Of a stretch of 64,000 bases of DNA, positions 27,185-36,464 are shown in pieces. The position numbers and the translations under genes were made by a program. The DNA comes from Myxococcales bacterium (lineage in GTDB: Bacteria > Myxococcota_A > Polyangia > Haliangiales > Haliangiaceae): NCBI GenBank assembly GCA_016717005.1, contig JADJUF010000027.1, positions 18,029-82,028 of the forward strand. Direction: 5' to 3'. The notes under the pieces are model-generated. The model saw nothing but the letters and a program-made list of their open reading frames with translations. It was not told where the DNA came from and ran no database searches. Every line of letters begins with the position of its first letter. The first letter of the stretch is position 1.

Positions 27185-27322
27185 CGCGCTCCGCGGCGCG
27201 CGCGGCCTCGTCACCTCGGCGCGGGCGCCAGCGCGACGACGAGCGCGCGGCGTACCCGCTGACCCTCCGGTCGCGCGATCCGACGCGCGCAAGGTTTCTT
27301 CACATCGGCGCGGGCGTCGGCG
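27145..27322 (+). repeat. 89-bp tandem duplication at the 3' end of the vWA gene
   Basis: 27145-27233 and 27234-27322 are diverged tandem copies of an 89-base unit. The first 38 bases (from CGACGACGAGCGCGCG) differ at two positions only. The 3' parts are also recognisable (TCAC.TCGGCGCGGGCG). Copy 1 includes the last 12 codons and the stop codon of the vWA gene; copy 2 is downstream, where the stop TAG has become a sense triplet in the original frame. Confidence 0.85.
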
Positions 27323-27364
27323 CAACATCGGCGCCGCACGGTGGGTAGCGAAAAGGAGCTACCC

Positions 27365-27919
27365 ATGCTGTGTCTCGCCCTCGGATTCGGACTGCTCGGC
27401 GCCATCATCCTCGCCAAGGCCCACCGCTACCGCCACCACGCGTACGCCCACGGTGGGTGCGGCGGTGGCGGCCCCGGCTGCGGCCACCACGACGGCCACC
27501 ACGGCGGCCACCACGGCGGCCACGGCGGCTGGCGCCGCCACGGCGGCTGGCATCGCGGCGGCGCGCGCCGCTGGTTCGTGCACCGCACGCTGGCCCGCAT
27601 CGACGCCACGCCGGCGCAGGAGCGGGCGCTGGTGGCCGAGCTCGACACCCTCGAGCAGCGCCTGCGCGCCGCCCGGGGCGCCCTGACCGCGCTGCGCCCG
27701 GCCCTGGCCGACGCCCTGCGCAGCCCCGAGCTCGACGGCGGCGCGAGCGCCGGGCTCGAGGCCGGGATCGACGCGGCGGTGGCCGACGCCCGCGCCGCGC
27801 TCACCGACGGCCTGCGACGGATCCACGCGCTGCTCGACGACAAGCAGCGCGCGACCCTGGCCGAGCTGCTCGGCGGAGGCGGCGGCGCCGGCCCCGCGGC
27901 CGGGCCGTACCGGGTGTGA
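27365..27919 (+). CDS. His-rich Spy/CpxP-like periplasmic protein
   Basis: A 184-aa protein with an N-terminal hydrophobic segment (MLCLALGFGLLGAIILAKA) that acts as signal or anchor, followed by a His/Gly-rich stretch (GHHDGHHGGHHGGHGG and others, residues 25-65) suited to metal binding, and a helical C-terminal domain (TPAQERALVAELDTLEQRLRA ... LDDKQRATLAELLG) like the LTxxQ helices of CpxP/Spy/ZraP proteins. The start at 27365 is supported by AAGGAG seven bases upstream. It is followed directly by a two-component system, as in known envelope-stress and metal-sensing loci. Role: periplasmic metal or misfolding sensor, inferred. Confidence 0.8.
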   Translation: MLCLALGFGLLGAIILAKAHRYRHHAYAHGGCGGGGPGCGHHDGHHGGHHGGHGGWRRHGGWHRGGARRWFVHRTLARIDATPAQERALVAELDTLEQRLRAARGALTALRPALADALRSPELDGGASAGLEAGIDAAVADARAALTDGLRRIHALLDDKQRATLAELLGGGGGAGPAAGPYRV

Positions 27920-27938
27920 GCGCCGCAGGCGTGCGAGG

Positions 27939-28634
27939 ATGACCCCGGTGCGCGTGCTGCTGATCGACGACGACGCGCGGCTCGCCGAGCTGCTGGTCGA
28001 CTACCTCGGCCCCCAGGGCGTGACGCTCGCGCACGCACCCGGGGGCCAGGCCGGCCTGGCCCAGCTCGCGACCGGCGGCGTCGACGCGGTGCTGCTCGAC
28101 GTGATGATGCCCGGCCTCGACGGCCTCGCGGTGCTGCGGCTGGTGCGGGCGCAGGCGCCGACCTTGCCGGTGATCATGCTGACCGCGCGCGGCGACGAGT
28201 CGGACCGCGTGGTCGGGCTCGAGCTCGGCGCCGACGACTACGTCGCCAAGCCGTTCTCGCCGCGCGAGCTGCTGGCCCGGCTGCGCGCGGTGGTGCGCCG
28301 GGTCAGCCCCGACGCGGTGGCCGAGCGCCTGGCGGCGGCCGGGATCGCGATCGACGTCGCCGGGCGGACCGCGACCGTCGACGGCGCCCCGCTCGAGCTG
28401 ACCGCGCTCGAGCTCGACCTGCTGAGCGTGCTGGTGCGCCGCGCCGGGCGGGTGGTGCCGCGCGCGGCGCTGCTCGAGCTGGCCGGCCGCGGCGACGCGA
28501 CCGTCGGCGACCGCACCGTCGACGTCCACATCTCGCGCCTGCGCAAGAAGCTCGGCGACGCCGCGGCCGCGCGCCTCAAGACCGTGCGCGGCATCGGCTA
28601 CACGCTGGCGCGCGGGCTCGACGAGGCCGGATGA
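27939..28634 (+). CDS. OmpR/CpxR-type response regulator
   Basis: Response regulator of 231 aa: receiver with LIDDDARLAE, phosphoacceptor Asp in LLDVMMPGLDG (about residue 53), Thr in MLTARG, and Lys in DDYVAKPFS; then a winged-helix domain with RTVDVHISRLRKKLGD and the end TVRGIGYTLA. It begins 20 bases after the His-rich gene and overlaps the kinase gene by four bases (ATGA), so the three form one operon. Confidence 0.94.
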   Translation: MTPVRVLLIDDDARLAELLVDYLGPQGVTLAHAPGGQAGLAQLATGGVDAVLLDVMMPGLDGLAVLRLVRAQAPTLPVIMLTARGDESDRVVGLELGADDYVAKPFSPRELLARLRAVVRRVSPDAVAERLAAAGIAIDVAGRTATVDGAPLELTALELDLLSVLVRRAGRVVPRAALLELAGRGDATVGDRTVDVHISRLRKKLGDAAAARLKTVRGIGYTLARGLDEAG

Positions 28635-29662
28635 ACCGCCGCCGCCGCTGGGGCGAGGAGTGGCGGGCCGAGCGCGCGCTCTGGCACCGCCACCACCACG
28701 CGCGCCACCACCACGCGCGTCACCACCGGCGGGGGCCGTGGTGGCTGCAGGCGCGCATGCGCTGGCGGATCTTTGTCGGCTTCGGCCTGGCGCTGGCGGC
28801 CGGCGCCTGGGTCGGCGCCACCGACGCGCGCTGGTGGCAGCTGGCGCTGGTGCTGATGGCGCTGTGGACCGTCGCCGGCGCGATGGCGTGGCGCCTGACC
28901 CGGCCGCTGCTGGTCACGATCGCCGCGGCCCGGGCGATCGGCGACGGCAAGCTCGACACCCGCATCGACGTCGGGCGCCACCGCGGCGAGCTGCGGCTGC
29001 TCGCGATCACGCTCAACGAGATGGCCGAGCGCATCGAGCAGCAGCTGCGCGATCAGCGCACGCTCCTCGCGGCGGTGTCGCACGAGCTGCGCACGCCGCT
29101 GGGCCACCTGCGGGTGCTGATCGAGACCGCGCGCGCCGCCGACGACTGGGCCGCGCTCGACGGCGTCGAGCGCGAGCTGGTCGCGCTCGACGATCTGGTC
29201 GGGCGGCTGCTGGCGTCAGCGCGGCTCGAGTTCGGCACGCTCGCGCGGGCGCCGCTCGAGCTGGCGCCGCTGGTGGCCGACGTCGCGCTGGCCGCGGGCG
29301 TCAGCGCCGACGCGATCGCCGCGGACGGCGACACCACGGCCGCGGCCGATCCGACGCTGATCCGGCGCGCGGTCGGCAACCTGATCGCCAACGCGAGCAA
29401 GCACGGCGGCGGGGTGGTCGCGGTCCGGATCGAGCGACGCGGCGCCGAGGTCGCGATCGAGGTCGACGACGCCGGGCCCGGGCTGTCGCCGGATCGCCAG
29501 GCCGACGCGTTCCGCGCGTTCGTGCCGTCGAGCGGCGGCGGGCTCGGCCTGGGGCTGGCGCTGGTCGGGCGCATCGCCGCCGCCCACGACGGCCGGGCCT
29601 GGGCGGTGGCGCGGCCGGGCGGCGGGGCCCGGGTCGGGTTCGCGATCGCGATCGATGGGTGA
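28631..29662 (+). CDS. Sensor histidine kinase with His-rich N-terminus (CpxA-like)
   Basis: Kinase of 343 aa. The cytoplasmic N-terminus has a striking His cluster (HRHHHARHHHARHH, residues 19-32) before two hydrophobic helices (about 47-65 and 70-88), a HAMP domain (RLTRPLLVTIAAARAIGDGKLD), HisKA with AAVSHELRTPLGHLRV (His near 150), and HATPase motifs IANASKHG, VDDAGPGL and GLGLGLALV. Two CpxA-type features are the compact sensor region and the partnership with a Spy/CpxP-like protein. The His clusters in both proteins suggest metal sensing, which is my inference. Confidence 0.92.
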   Translation: MNRRRRWGEEWRAERALWHRHHHARHHHARHHRRGPWWLQARMRWRIFVGFGLALAAGAWVGATDARWWQLALVLMALWTVAGAMAWRLTRPLLVTIAAARAIGDGKLDTRIDVGRHRGELRLLAITLNEMAERIEQQLRDQRTLLAAVSHELRTPLGHLRVLIETARAADDWAALDGVERELVALDDLVGRLLASARLEFGTLARAPLELAPLVADVALAAGVSADAIAADGDTTAAADPTLIRRAVGNLIANASKHGGGVVAVRIERRGAEVAIEVDDAGPGLSPDRQADAFRAFVPSSGGGLGLGLALVGRIAAAHDGRAWAVARPGGGARVGFAIAIDG

Positions 29663-29665
29663 GCC

Positions 29666-29737
29666 GCGCGGTCGCGGTCTGCGCGCCATCGCGCTCAGCG
29701 GGCAGCGCGGTCGCGGTCTGCGCGCCGTCGCGCGCTC
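29666..29737. repeat. 39-bp tandem repeat between convergent genes
   Basis: GCGCGGTCGCGGTCTGCGCG followed by CC.TCGCGC occurs at 29666-29696 and again at 29705-29737, a 39-base offset with few differences. It starts three bases after the stop codon of the kinase gene and ends at the stop of the HEAT-repeat gene on the other strand. Confidence 0.75.
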
Positions 29738-29739
29738 GG

Positions 29740-31125
29740 TCAGCCCGCGAGCGTCAGCAGGACGATCGCCGCGTCGAGCCGGGTCGCCGCCTGATCGTCG
29801 GCCAGCGCGCCCCACAGCGCCGCGGTGATCGTGCCGGCGCCGAGGTGCGACGACACGACGTGCGCCCGGACCGCCGGGTCGGACGACGCCGCCAGCTCGA
29901 CCAGCAGCGGCGCCCCGCGCGGGTCGCCCAGCCGCGCCAGCTCGGCGGCGGCGTCGGCGCGGTCGGTCGGCTCGCCGCTCGCCGCCAGCTCGGCCAGCGC
30001 CGCGAGCGCGGGCGCGCGCTGATCGAGGTAGGCGAGGGCGCGGGCCGCGGCGATCCGGACCGCCGGCGCCGGATCGCGCACGGCGGTGGTGGCCCGCGCG
30101 ATCGCCGCGTCGCGCGTGAGCGCGGCGGCCAGCAGGTTGACGACGCCGACCCGGGTGCCGACGTCGGTCGCGGTCAGCGCGCGGTCGAACACGGCGACGG
30201 CCGCCACGCGATCGCCGACGCCGCGCGCCGCCTGGGCCGCGACCATCGGGTCGGCGTGGCCGGTGAGCGGCGTCAGGGCCGCGGCGCCGCCGGCCCGCGC
30301 GATCAGCGCCACGGCGGCCAGGCGCACCGCCAGGGTCTCGTCGCCGAGCGCCGCGGTGCCGATCGACACCAGCGCGGGATCGAGGCCGCGGCCCCGGGCC
30401 AGCGCCGCCAGCGCCGCGGCGCGCACGCCGGTGGCCGGATCGCGGGCCAGCGCCAGCAGGCGCTCATGGTCGCCGCCGTCGCCGTGCGCGCCGAGGAAGG
30501 TCGCGACCGCGGCGCGGACGCGCGGATCGGGGTCCGCGGCCAGCGGGCGCAGGTCGTCCGCGGCCAGGCCCTTGACCTTGCGGCCGATGCCCTCGACCGC
30601 GATCGCGCGGGCCGCCGGGTCGTCGGAGCGCAGCATCTGCTCGGCGACGTCGGGCGCCTGCGGGAACGCCCGCAGCACCGCGACCGCCGCGGCCGCGGCC
30701 ACCTGATCGTTGTCGTCGCCCAGCGCCCGGCCGACGTCCTCGGCCAGGGCCTCGAGCTCGAGCCGCTCGACCGCGCGGATCGCGGTCAGGCGCAGCGCCG
30801 CCGACGGCGACGTCACGCCTTGCCACACGGTCGTCAGCGCCATCGTCGCCAGCGCCGCGCGATCGTCCTCGCCGCCGTGGGCGCCGCGCCAGGCGCGGTA
30901 GTCGGCCACCGCGGCGCCGGCGTCGCCCAGCCCCAGGAGCGCCCGCAGGCGGATGCGGTGCAGGGCCGCGTCGTCGGGGTGCTTGGCCAGCTCGGCCTCG
31001 GTGTACTGGGTGGCGCCGCGGTAGTCGCCGCGATCGACGAGGGTCTGGGCGTGGCGGACCGACGACGACGGGCCGCACGCGGCCGCGAGCGCGATCACAC
31101 CAGCGAGGAGGACGGGCATGCGCAT
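29740..31125 (-). CDS. HEAT-repeat lipoprotein
   Basis: Predicted lipoprotein of 461 aa (MRMPVLLAGVIALAAAC, lipobox ALAAAC). An N-terminal TPR-like pair (residues 25-75, RGDYRGATQYTEAELAKHPDD) is followed by about eight to ten HEAT repeats from residue 100 to 455, seen as recurring D..VR.AA...L units such as DPDPRVRAAVATFLGAHG and DPATGVRAAALAALARG. Such superhelices are protein-docking platforms, probably in the periplasm or on the outer-membrane inner face. A GGAG site lies six bases before the ATG at 31125. It is divergent from the HAD gene. Confidence 0.85.
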   Translation of the reverse strand: MRMPVLLAGVIALAAACGPSSSVRHAQTLVDRGDYRGATQYTEAELAKHPDDAALHRIRLRALLGLGDAGAAVADYRAWRGAHGGEDDRAALATMALTTVWQGVTSPSAALRLTAIRAVERLELEALAEDVGRALGDDNDQVAAAAAVAVLRAFPQAPDVAEQMLRSDDPAARAIAVEGIGRKVKGLAADDLRPLAADPDPRVRAAVATFLGAHGDGGDHERLLALARDPATGVRAAALAALARGRGLDPALVSIGTAALGDETLAVRLAAVALIARAGGAAALTPLTGHADPMVAAQAARGVGDRVAAVAVFDRALTATDVGTRVGVVNLLAAALTRDAAIARATTAVRDPAPAVRIAAARALAYLDQRAPALAALAELAASGEPTDRADAAAELARLGDPRGAPLLVELAASSDPAVRAHVVSSHLGAGTITAALWGALADDQAATRLDAAIVLLTLAG

Positions 31126-31228
31126 GGGGTTCTCCGGACAGGATGCACCGGGCTGGCCAGACGAGCCAGGCGGTGTTGTCAGCGTAGTGGCGGCGCCCGC
31201 CGGCGCGGTTACGTGCTACCCAACCGCG

Positions 31229-31917
31229 GTGGCGCTCCGCGCGATCTTGTTCGATCTCGATGGCACCCTGGTCGACAGCGAGCGCGACTACGCCGACGCG
31301 ATCGCCGCGTGCGTCCACCGCGCGTTCGGGATCGAGCTGACCGCCGAGGATCGCGCCTACGGCACCGGCCGGTCGTGGGTGGCGATCCACGCGTACCTGC
31401 GCGAGCGGCACCCGGCGCTGGCCTGGGATCGCGACCAGCTGATCGCCGCGACCGCCGCCGAGAGCCAGCGCCTGTTCGCGGCCCGCGGCGTCAGCGTCCT
31501 GCCGGGCGCGCTGGCCGCGGTCGCGCGGTTCGACGGCTTCGCCCGAGGCCTGGTCACCGGCAGCTCTCGGGCCGAGGCCCACCACATGCTGGGCCTGCTC
31601 GGTCTGGCCGACGCGTTCGCGATCGCGCTGTGCGCCGAGGACGTGCCGCGGTCCAAGCCGGCGCCCGACGGCTACCTGGCGGCGTGCGCCCACCTCGGCG
31701 TCGCGCCCCATGAGGCGCTGGTCATCGAGGACTCGGCCGCCGGGTGCGCCGCGGGCCGGGCGGCCGGCTGCGCGGTGGTGGCGGTCCGGGCGGGCAACTC
31801 GCACGGTCAGGATCAGAGCGCCGCCCACCACGCGATCGACACCCTCGAGCAGCTGACCATCGACCTGGCCCGCGCGGTGGCGCAGGCGGCGGTCGCTGGG
31901 TATGGTGGCGCGACGGC

Positions 31918-31921
<4 letters not shown>
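31229..31921 (+). CDS. HAD-superfamily phosphatase
   Basis: HAD hydrolase of 230 aa, subclass I cap, beta-phosphoglucomutase/Gph-like. Motif I FDLDGTLVDSE (nucleophile and acid Asp) is at residues 7-17, motif II VTGSSR near 105, the Lys in SKPAPDGYL near 140, and motif III VIEDSAAG near 165. The substrate is some phosphorylated metabolite. The GTG at 31229 immediately before the conserved motif I is the sensible start; an upstream in-frame ATG would add a nonconserved stretch. The stop overlaps the HMG-CoA lyase start by four bases. Confidence 0.9.
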
Positions 31922-32850
<929 letters not shown>

Positions 32851-33054
32851 GATCGGGAGCGGGAAGGGGAGCGGGAAGCGGGAGCGGGAAGCGGGAGCGG
32901 GAGCGGGAACCGGATCGGGAACCGGATCAGATCGGATCAGGATCGGGATCGGGATCGGGATCGGGATCGGGATCGGGGGCGGAACCCGGATCGGGATCGG
33001 GGATCGGGATCGGAACCCGGATCGGGATCGGGATCGGAATCTGATCGGGATCCC
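32851..33054. repeat. GGGATC/GGGAGC hexamer-rich simple repeat
   Basis: About 200 bases made of GGGAGC/GGGAAC-like units first, then six or more exact GGATCG units near 32938-32980, then diverged units. It lies between the convergent mvaB and YXWGXW genes and has no conserved coding potential (translations are runs of GSGSGS or DPDPDP). The remaining stretch to 33165 holds only the hairpin below. A second, shorter GGATCG tract occurs at 47168-47212. Confidence 0.85.
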
Positions 33055-33055
33055 A

Positions 33056-33092
33056 AACGAAAACGGGATCCGGAAACCGGATCCCGCTCGTT
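33056..33092. terminator. Strong bidirectional hairpin
   Basis: Perfect 10-bp stem CGGGATCCGG/CCGGATCCCG with an AAA loop, extended by AACGA/TCGTT after a small internal loop. It sits between two convergent genes and has A-rich and T-rich flanks on the two sides, so it could terminate both transcripts. Confidence 0.7.
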
Positions 33093-33165
33093 CGACCTAC
33101 CCGCCGCCGGTTTCGTCGAGAGGTCGCCGACGCGCGCACGCTGCGCGCGGCCGGCGATCACGCGA

Positions 33166-33972
33166 TCAGTTGATGTGCCACTCGCCGCCGACGCGGATGT
33201 AGACGCCGCCCTGCTGCTCCCAGCGGACCGGGACCCAGCGGTGGTTGGCCTTGGCGCGCTCCCAGTGACCCGGGGCCCAGTTGTACGCGCGCGCGTCCTT
33301 GTCCCAGAAGTACGCACCCTCGATCCAGACGTACCCGCGGCGCGCGGGGCCGGGGCTCTCGACGCGCGGCGGCGGCGGCGGCGCCGTCGGGCCGGTGATG
33401 ATCACGTGGCCGCCCTGCGAGATGACCGTGCCGGCGCCGTTGGTGGCGACGAGGCCGCCCTGGCCGCCGTTGACGATCACGCCGCCCTGCGGACCGTTGT
33501 TGGTGACGATCACGCCACCCTGCGGATTGACCGCGCCGTTGTTGGTGACGATGACGCCACCCTGGGGCTGGTTGTCGAAGCGGTGATCCTGGTCGCGCGG
33601 GCGGCCGCCGTCGTTGCCACCGCCGACCACGACCGTGCCGCTGCCGGACACGACCCAGTCGCCGCCGACCCAGTGCCAGCTGCCGTTGCGCGGCTCCCAG
33701 CGGCCGTCCTGCCAGGCGTAGCCGGCGCGCTCCCGCTGCCAGTGGCCATCGGCCCAGACCCACTGGTTGTTCTGCCAGGTCCAGTTGCCGTGGACCCAGA
33801 CGTGGCCCGCCATGGGCTGCGGGTTCTCGACGCGCGGGGGCGGCGGCTGATCGTAGGCGACGACGGCGCCGGTCGTGAGACGACCGCGGGCAGCGACGAC
33901 GCAAGCGGGGAGCGTGGTGCCGAGCACGAGGGCCAGGCCCAGGCCAGACAGGATGCGACGGGTACGGTTCAT
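33166..33972 (-). CDS. YXWGXW-repeat lipoprotein
   Basis: Lipoprotein of 268 aa with lipobox LPAC (MNRTRRILSGLGLALVLGTT and on). It contains repeats of aromatic units of the YXWGXW type (GHVWVHGNWTWQNNQWVW, GYAWQDGRWEPR, WVPVRWE), a middle with four copies of QGGVIVTNNG-like sequence (residues about 125-185), and a second aromatic set near the end (GYVWIEGAYFWDKDARAY). A good AAGGAG ribosome site precedes the ATG at 33972. Such proteins are found on cell surfaces of Proteobacteria; role unknown. Confidence 0.85.
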   Translation of the reverse strand: MNRTRRILSGLGLALVLGTTLPACVVAARGRLTTGAVVAYDQPPPPRVENPQPMAGHVWVHGNWTWQNNQWVWADGHWQRERAGYAWQDGRWEPRNGSWHWVGGDWVVSGSGTVVVGGGNDGGRPRDQDHRFDNQPQGGVIVTNNGAVNPQGGVIVTNNGPQGGVIVNGGQGGLVATNGAGTVISQGGHVIITGPTAPPPPPRVESPGPARRGYVWIEGAYFWDKDARAYNWAPGHWERAKANHRWVPVRWEQQGGVYIRVGGEWHIN

Positions 33973-34103
33973 CTCGAGTCTCCTTTTAGTCAGCCAGCGG
34001 CGGGCGCCGGAGGAACAACTCTTGGACGGCCAGGTCCACGATTGTTTCAACCGCGAGTATTCCCACGGGGGATCCCGATGTCAACGCTCCGGGTTCCGGT
34101 AAC

Positions 34104-35825
34104 TTACGGTGCGCCGCCGACACCTTTGGCGATCGCCGCGACCTCGGCGGGCGTGGCCGTGCGCAGCCAGACCAGGTAGTCGGCCAGGGCCCGGAGCTGG
34201 TTGGGCTCGAGGTCGTCGTCGTACGCGGGCATGTCGTCGAGCTTGCCGAACAGGTGCGGCGACCCGGCGTCGCGGAGGATGGCCTCCCAGTAGCGGCGGC
34301 TGCCGTAGCCCGTCAGGTTGGGGCCCGACGAGGCGTCGGTGCCGGTCCGGGCGTGGCAGTCGGCGCAGGGGCCGTCGTCGAACAGCGGCTGGCCGAGCGC
34401 GACCTTGGCGGCGTCGACGTCGGTCGCGCCGGTCTCGGCGTAGATCAGCTCGACCAGCGCGTCGAGCTCCTCGGGCGTGTTCTCGGACTTGGGCATCGCG
34501 TTCTCATCGTTGGCGATCTTGGGCGAGAGGCCGAAGTGCTCGGGCGCCGACGGGTCGAGCAGGAACCGGCGCAGGTACGCCCGGCCGCCGTGGCCGGCCT
34601 CGAGCAGCGGCGCCTTGCGGTCGTCTCCCTCGTGGCAGCTCGCGCACTCGGCCACCCACAGGGTCCGCGCCTGGTAGAACCGCGGCGTGGTGTAGACCGC
34701 GAGCCCGCCGGGGGCCGGGACGCCGTGCTCCTTGGCGAGGGCGCGGGCCCGCCGGGCCTCGATCGCCGCGGCGGCCTGGCGCCGCTGCAGATCGTCGTTG
34801 GCCGCGTCGGCGGCGTACGAGCGCTGCCCGGCTACGATGGCGCCGACCAGGCCCAGGCCGAGCAGGGTCAGCACCGCGGCGTGCCGGCGCGGCCGCCCGG
34901 GCTTGCCGTCGATGAACGGCAGCGCCGCGAGCGCGCCCAGGGCCACCGCCGGCAGGCCCAGCGCGATGAACGTGCGCAGCGAGCCGAACATGTTCACCAG
35001 CGCGAACACCGGGCGGAAGTACCACTGCGGGCGCGCGTCGTAGGCCGCGGTCGGATCGGCCGGTCCGTCGAGCCCGGCGCCGCCGGCGTGGATCGTCCAC
35101 GCCACCAGCGCGGCGACCGCGACCGCGGCCACGATCCAGTTGCGCAGGCTCTGGTACGGCCACGCCGGCGTCGCCGCGCCGCCCGCGGGCACGGCGCCGT
35201 GGCGCTTGCCCTGCGCGCGGTAGGCCCACCCGAGCAGCAGCGTCGCGATGGGCAGCACCAGCACGTGGAGCGCGTAGAAGCGGGTCAAGGTCAGGTTGCC
35301 GAAGTCGTTGCCGCCCTGGAGCGCCTCGGTGACCTTGCGGCCCGGGCCGGGCGCGTCGTCGAGGTAGCCCAGCTCGACCTTGGTCGCCCAGTAGCCGTAC
35401 TGATCCCAGCGCAGGACGAAGCCCGACACCGAGTAGCCGACGAACACGCCGAGCAAGAGCAGCCCGATCCACCACTGCACCTCGCGCGGCCGCCGGTAGC
35501 CGCCGCGGACCGCGGTCACCGCGAGCTGGAGCCCGGCGACGATCACCACCGCCGACATGCCCCAGCGGTGGACGCCGCGCACGAACGCGCCGAGCGTGAC
35601 CTGGTCCTCGACGTACGCGACCGAGGCCCACGCCGACGACGTCGACGGGCTGTAGTAGAGCGCCAGGAGCGTGCCCGAGATCGCCTGCAGCACGACCAGG
35701 ATCGCCAGCGCGAAGCCGAGCGTGTGCGCGAGCGACGCGCCGCCGGCGACCGGCTGGCGCCACTCGGCCAGGGTCGCGCGGTAGCCGACGCGCTCGTCGA
35801 GCCAGGTGCGGAGGTTGGTCAGCAT
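34104..35825 (-). CDS. Cytochrome b / diheme cytochrome c fusion of a Rieske-type complex
   Basis: Membrane protein of 573 aa combining a b-type cytochrome (residues 1-330, eight helices) and a C-terminal module with two CxxCH heme-c sites (CASCH and CADCH). It starts one base after the Rieske gene stop, so the two make a quinol:electron acceptor oxidoreductase. The cytochrome b is unusual. Helix B keeps the first heme His (RGVHRWG) but has Gln at the position 14 residues later (VAGLQ), and helix D keeps its first His (YALHVLVLP) but has Ala 14 residues on. Thus only one of two b hemes (the bL type) should be bound. The PEWY motif reads PQWY. The C-terminal c part is like a fused qcrC. Confidence 0.88.
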   Translation of the reverse strand: MLTNLRTWLDERVGYRATLAEWRQPVAGGASLAHTLGFALAILVVLQAISGTLLALYYSPSTSSAWASVAYVEDQVTLGAFVRGVHRWGMSAVVIVAGLQLAVTAVRGGYRRPREVQWWIGLLLLGVFVGYSVSGFVLRWDQYGYWATKVELGYLDDAPGPGRKVTEALQGGNDFGNLTLTRFYALHVLVLPIATLLLGWAYRAQGKRHGAVPAGGAATPAWPYQSLRNWIVAAVAVAALVAWTIHAGGAGLDGPADPTAAYDARPQWYFRPVFALVNMFGSLRTFIALGLPAVALGALAALPFIDGKPGRPRRHAAVLTLLGLGLVGAIVAGQRSYAADAANDDLQRRQAAAAIEARRARALAKEHGVPAPGGLAVYTTPRFYQARTLWVAECASCHEGDDRKAPLLEAGHGGRAYLRRFLLDPSAPEHFGLSPKIANDENAMPKSENTPEELDALVELIYAETGATDVDAAKVALGQPLFDDGPCADCHARTGTDASSGPNLTGYGSRRYWEAILRDAGSPHLFGKLDDMPAYDDDLEPNQLRALADYLVWLRTATPAEVAAIAKGVGGAP

Positions 35826-35826
35826 G

Positions 35827-36408
35827 TCACGCCTTCGTGCGGTCGCGACCGCCGGCTCGGAACCGCACCCAGGTGACCTTGACGCGCCCGCGCTCGACCG
35901 TGACCGGCAGCGGATCGAGCCCGCGCTCGGCCGGCCCCGACAGCCGGTTGCCATCGAGGTCGAACGTCGCGCTGTGGCACGGGCACTCGAAGCGGTGGGT
36001 CGCGGCGGCGAAGCCGATCGTGCAGCCCTTGTGCGGGCACACCGACGACAGCGCGCGGATCGTCCCGTCGGCGCCGCGGCGCAGAAAGGCGGCGCCGAGG
36101 ACCACGTTGGCGGTCGACGCGTAGGCGTCGCGCACGGTCGCCGCCACCAGCGGCACCCGCACCGGCTCGGCCCCGACCTGATCGACGGCGATCGCGTCGA
36201 TCGGCGTCGTCGCTGACGACACCACCGCGCGGCCGATCGGGTGAGCGATCAGGCGCGCCGCCGGGATCAGCACGGCGGCGCCGAGGCCGCCGCCGACCGC
36301 GCAGGTCGCGAACTGCAGGAAGCGCCGGCGCGTGCCGTCGCCGTCGGAGGGTGGCGGCGCACCACCGCCATCGGAGGGTGGCGCGCCACCGGGTACATCT
36401 TCGCTCAC
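35827..36408 (-). CDS. Rieske iron-sulfur protein with Tat signal
   Basis: Rieske subunit of 193 aa, first gene of the pair with the cytochrome b/c fusion. Twin-arginine signal TRRRFLQFATCAVGGGLG (about residues 26-43) serves also as membrane anchor. Cluster ligands are CPHKGC (about 123-128) and CPCHSATFD (about 142-150), followed by the Pro loop DPLPV. The Tat anchor is preceded by an unusual Pro/Gly/Asp repeat (GGAPPSDG, GGGAPPPSDG). It passes electrons from quinol to the c hemes of the partner. Confidence 0.93.
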   Translation of the reverse strand: MSEDVPGGAPPSDGGGAPPPSDGDGTRRRFLQFATCAVGGGLGAAVLIPAARLIAHPIGRAVVSSATTPIDAIAVDQVGAEPVRVPLVAATVRDAYASTANVVLGAAFLRRGADGTIRALSSVCPHKGCTIGFAAATHRFECPCHSATFDLDGNRLSGPAERGLDPLPVTVERGRVKVTWVRFRAGGRDRTKA

Positions 36409-36464
36409 CGGGCGATACTACGCCCCCCGACGCCCCGGCGTTACCGCCGCCGGGTCACCAACGC

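Noticed and set aside
32938..33045. GGATCG tract as an origin iteron or coding repeat
   Set aside because: No DnaA-box or AT-rich region nearby and no conserved ORF; treated as simple repeat.
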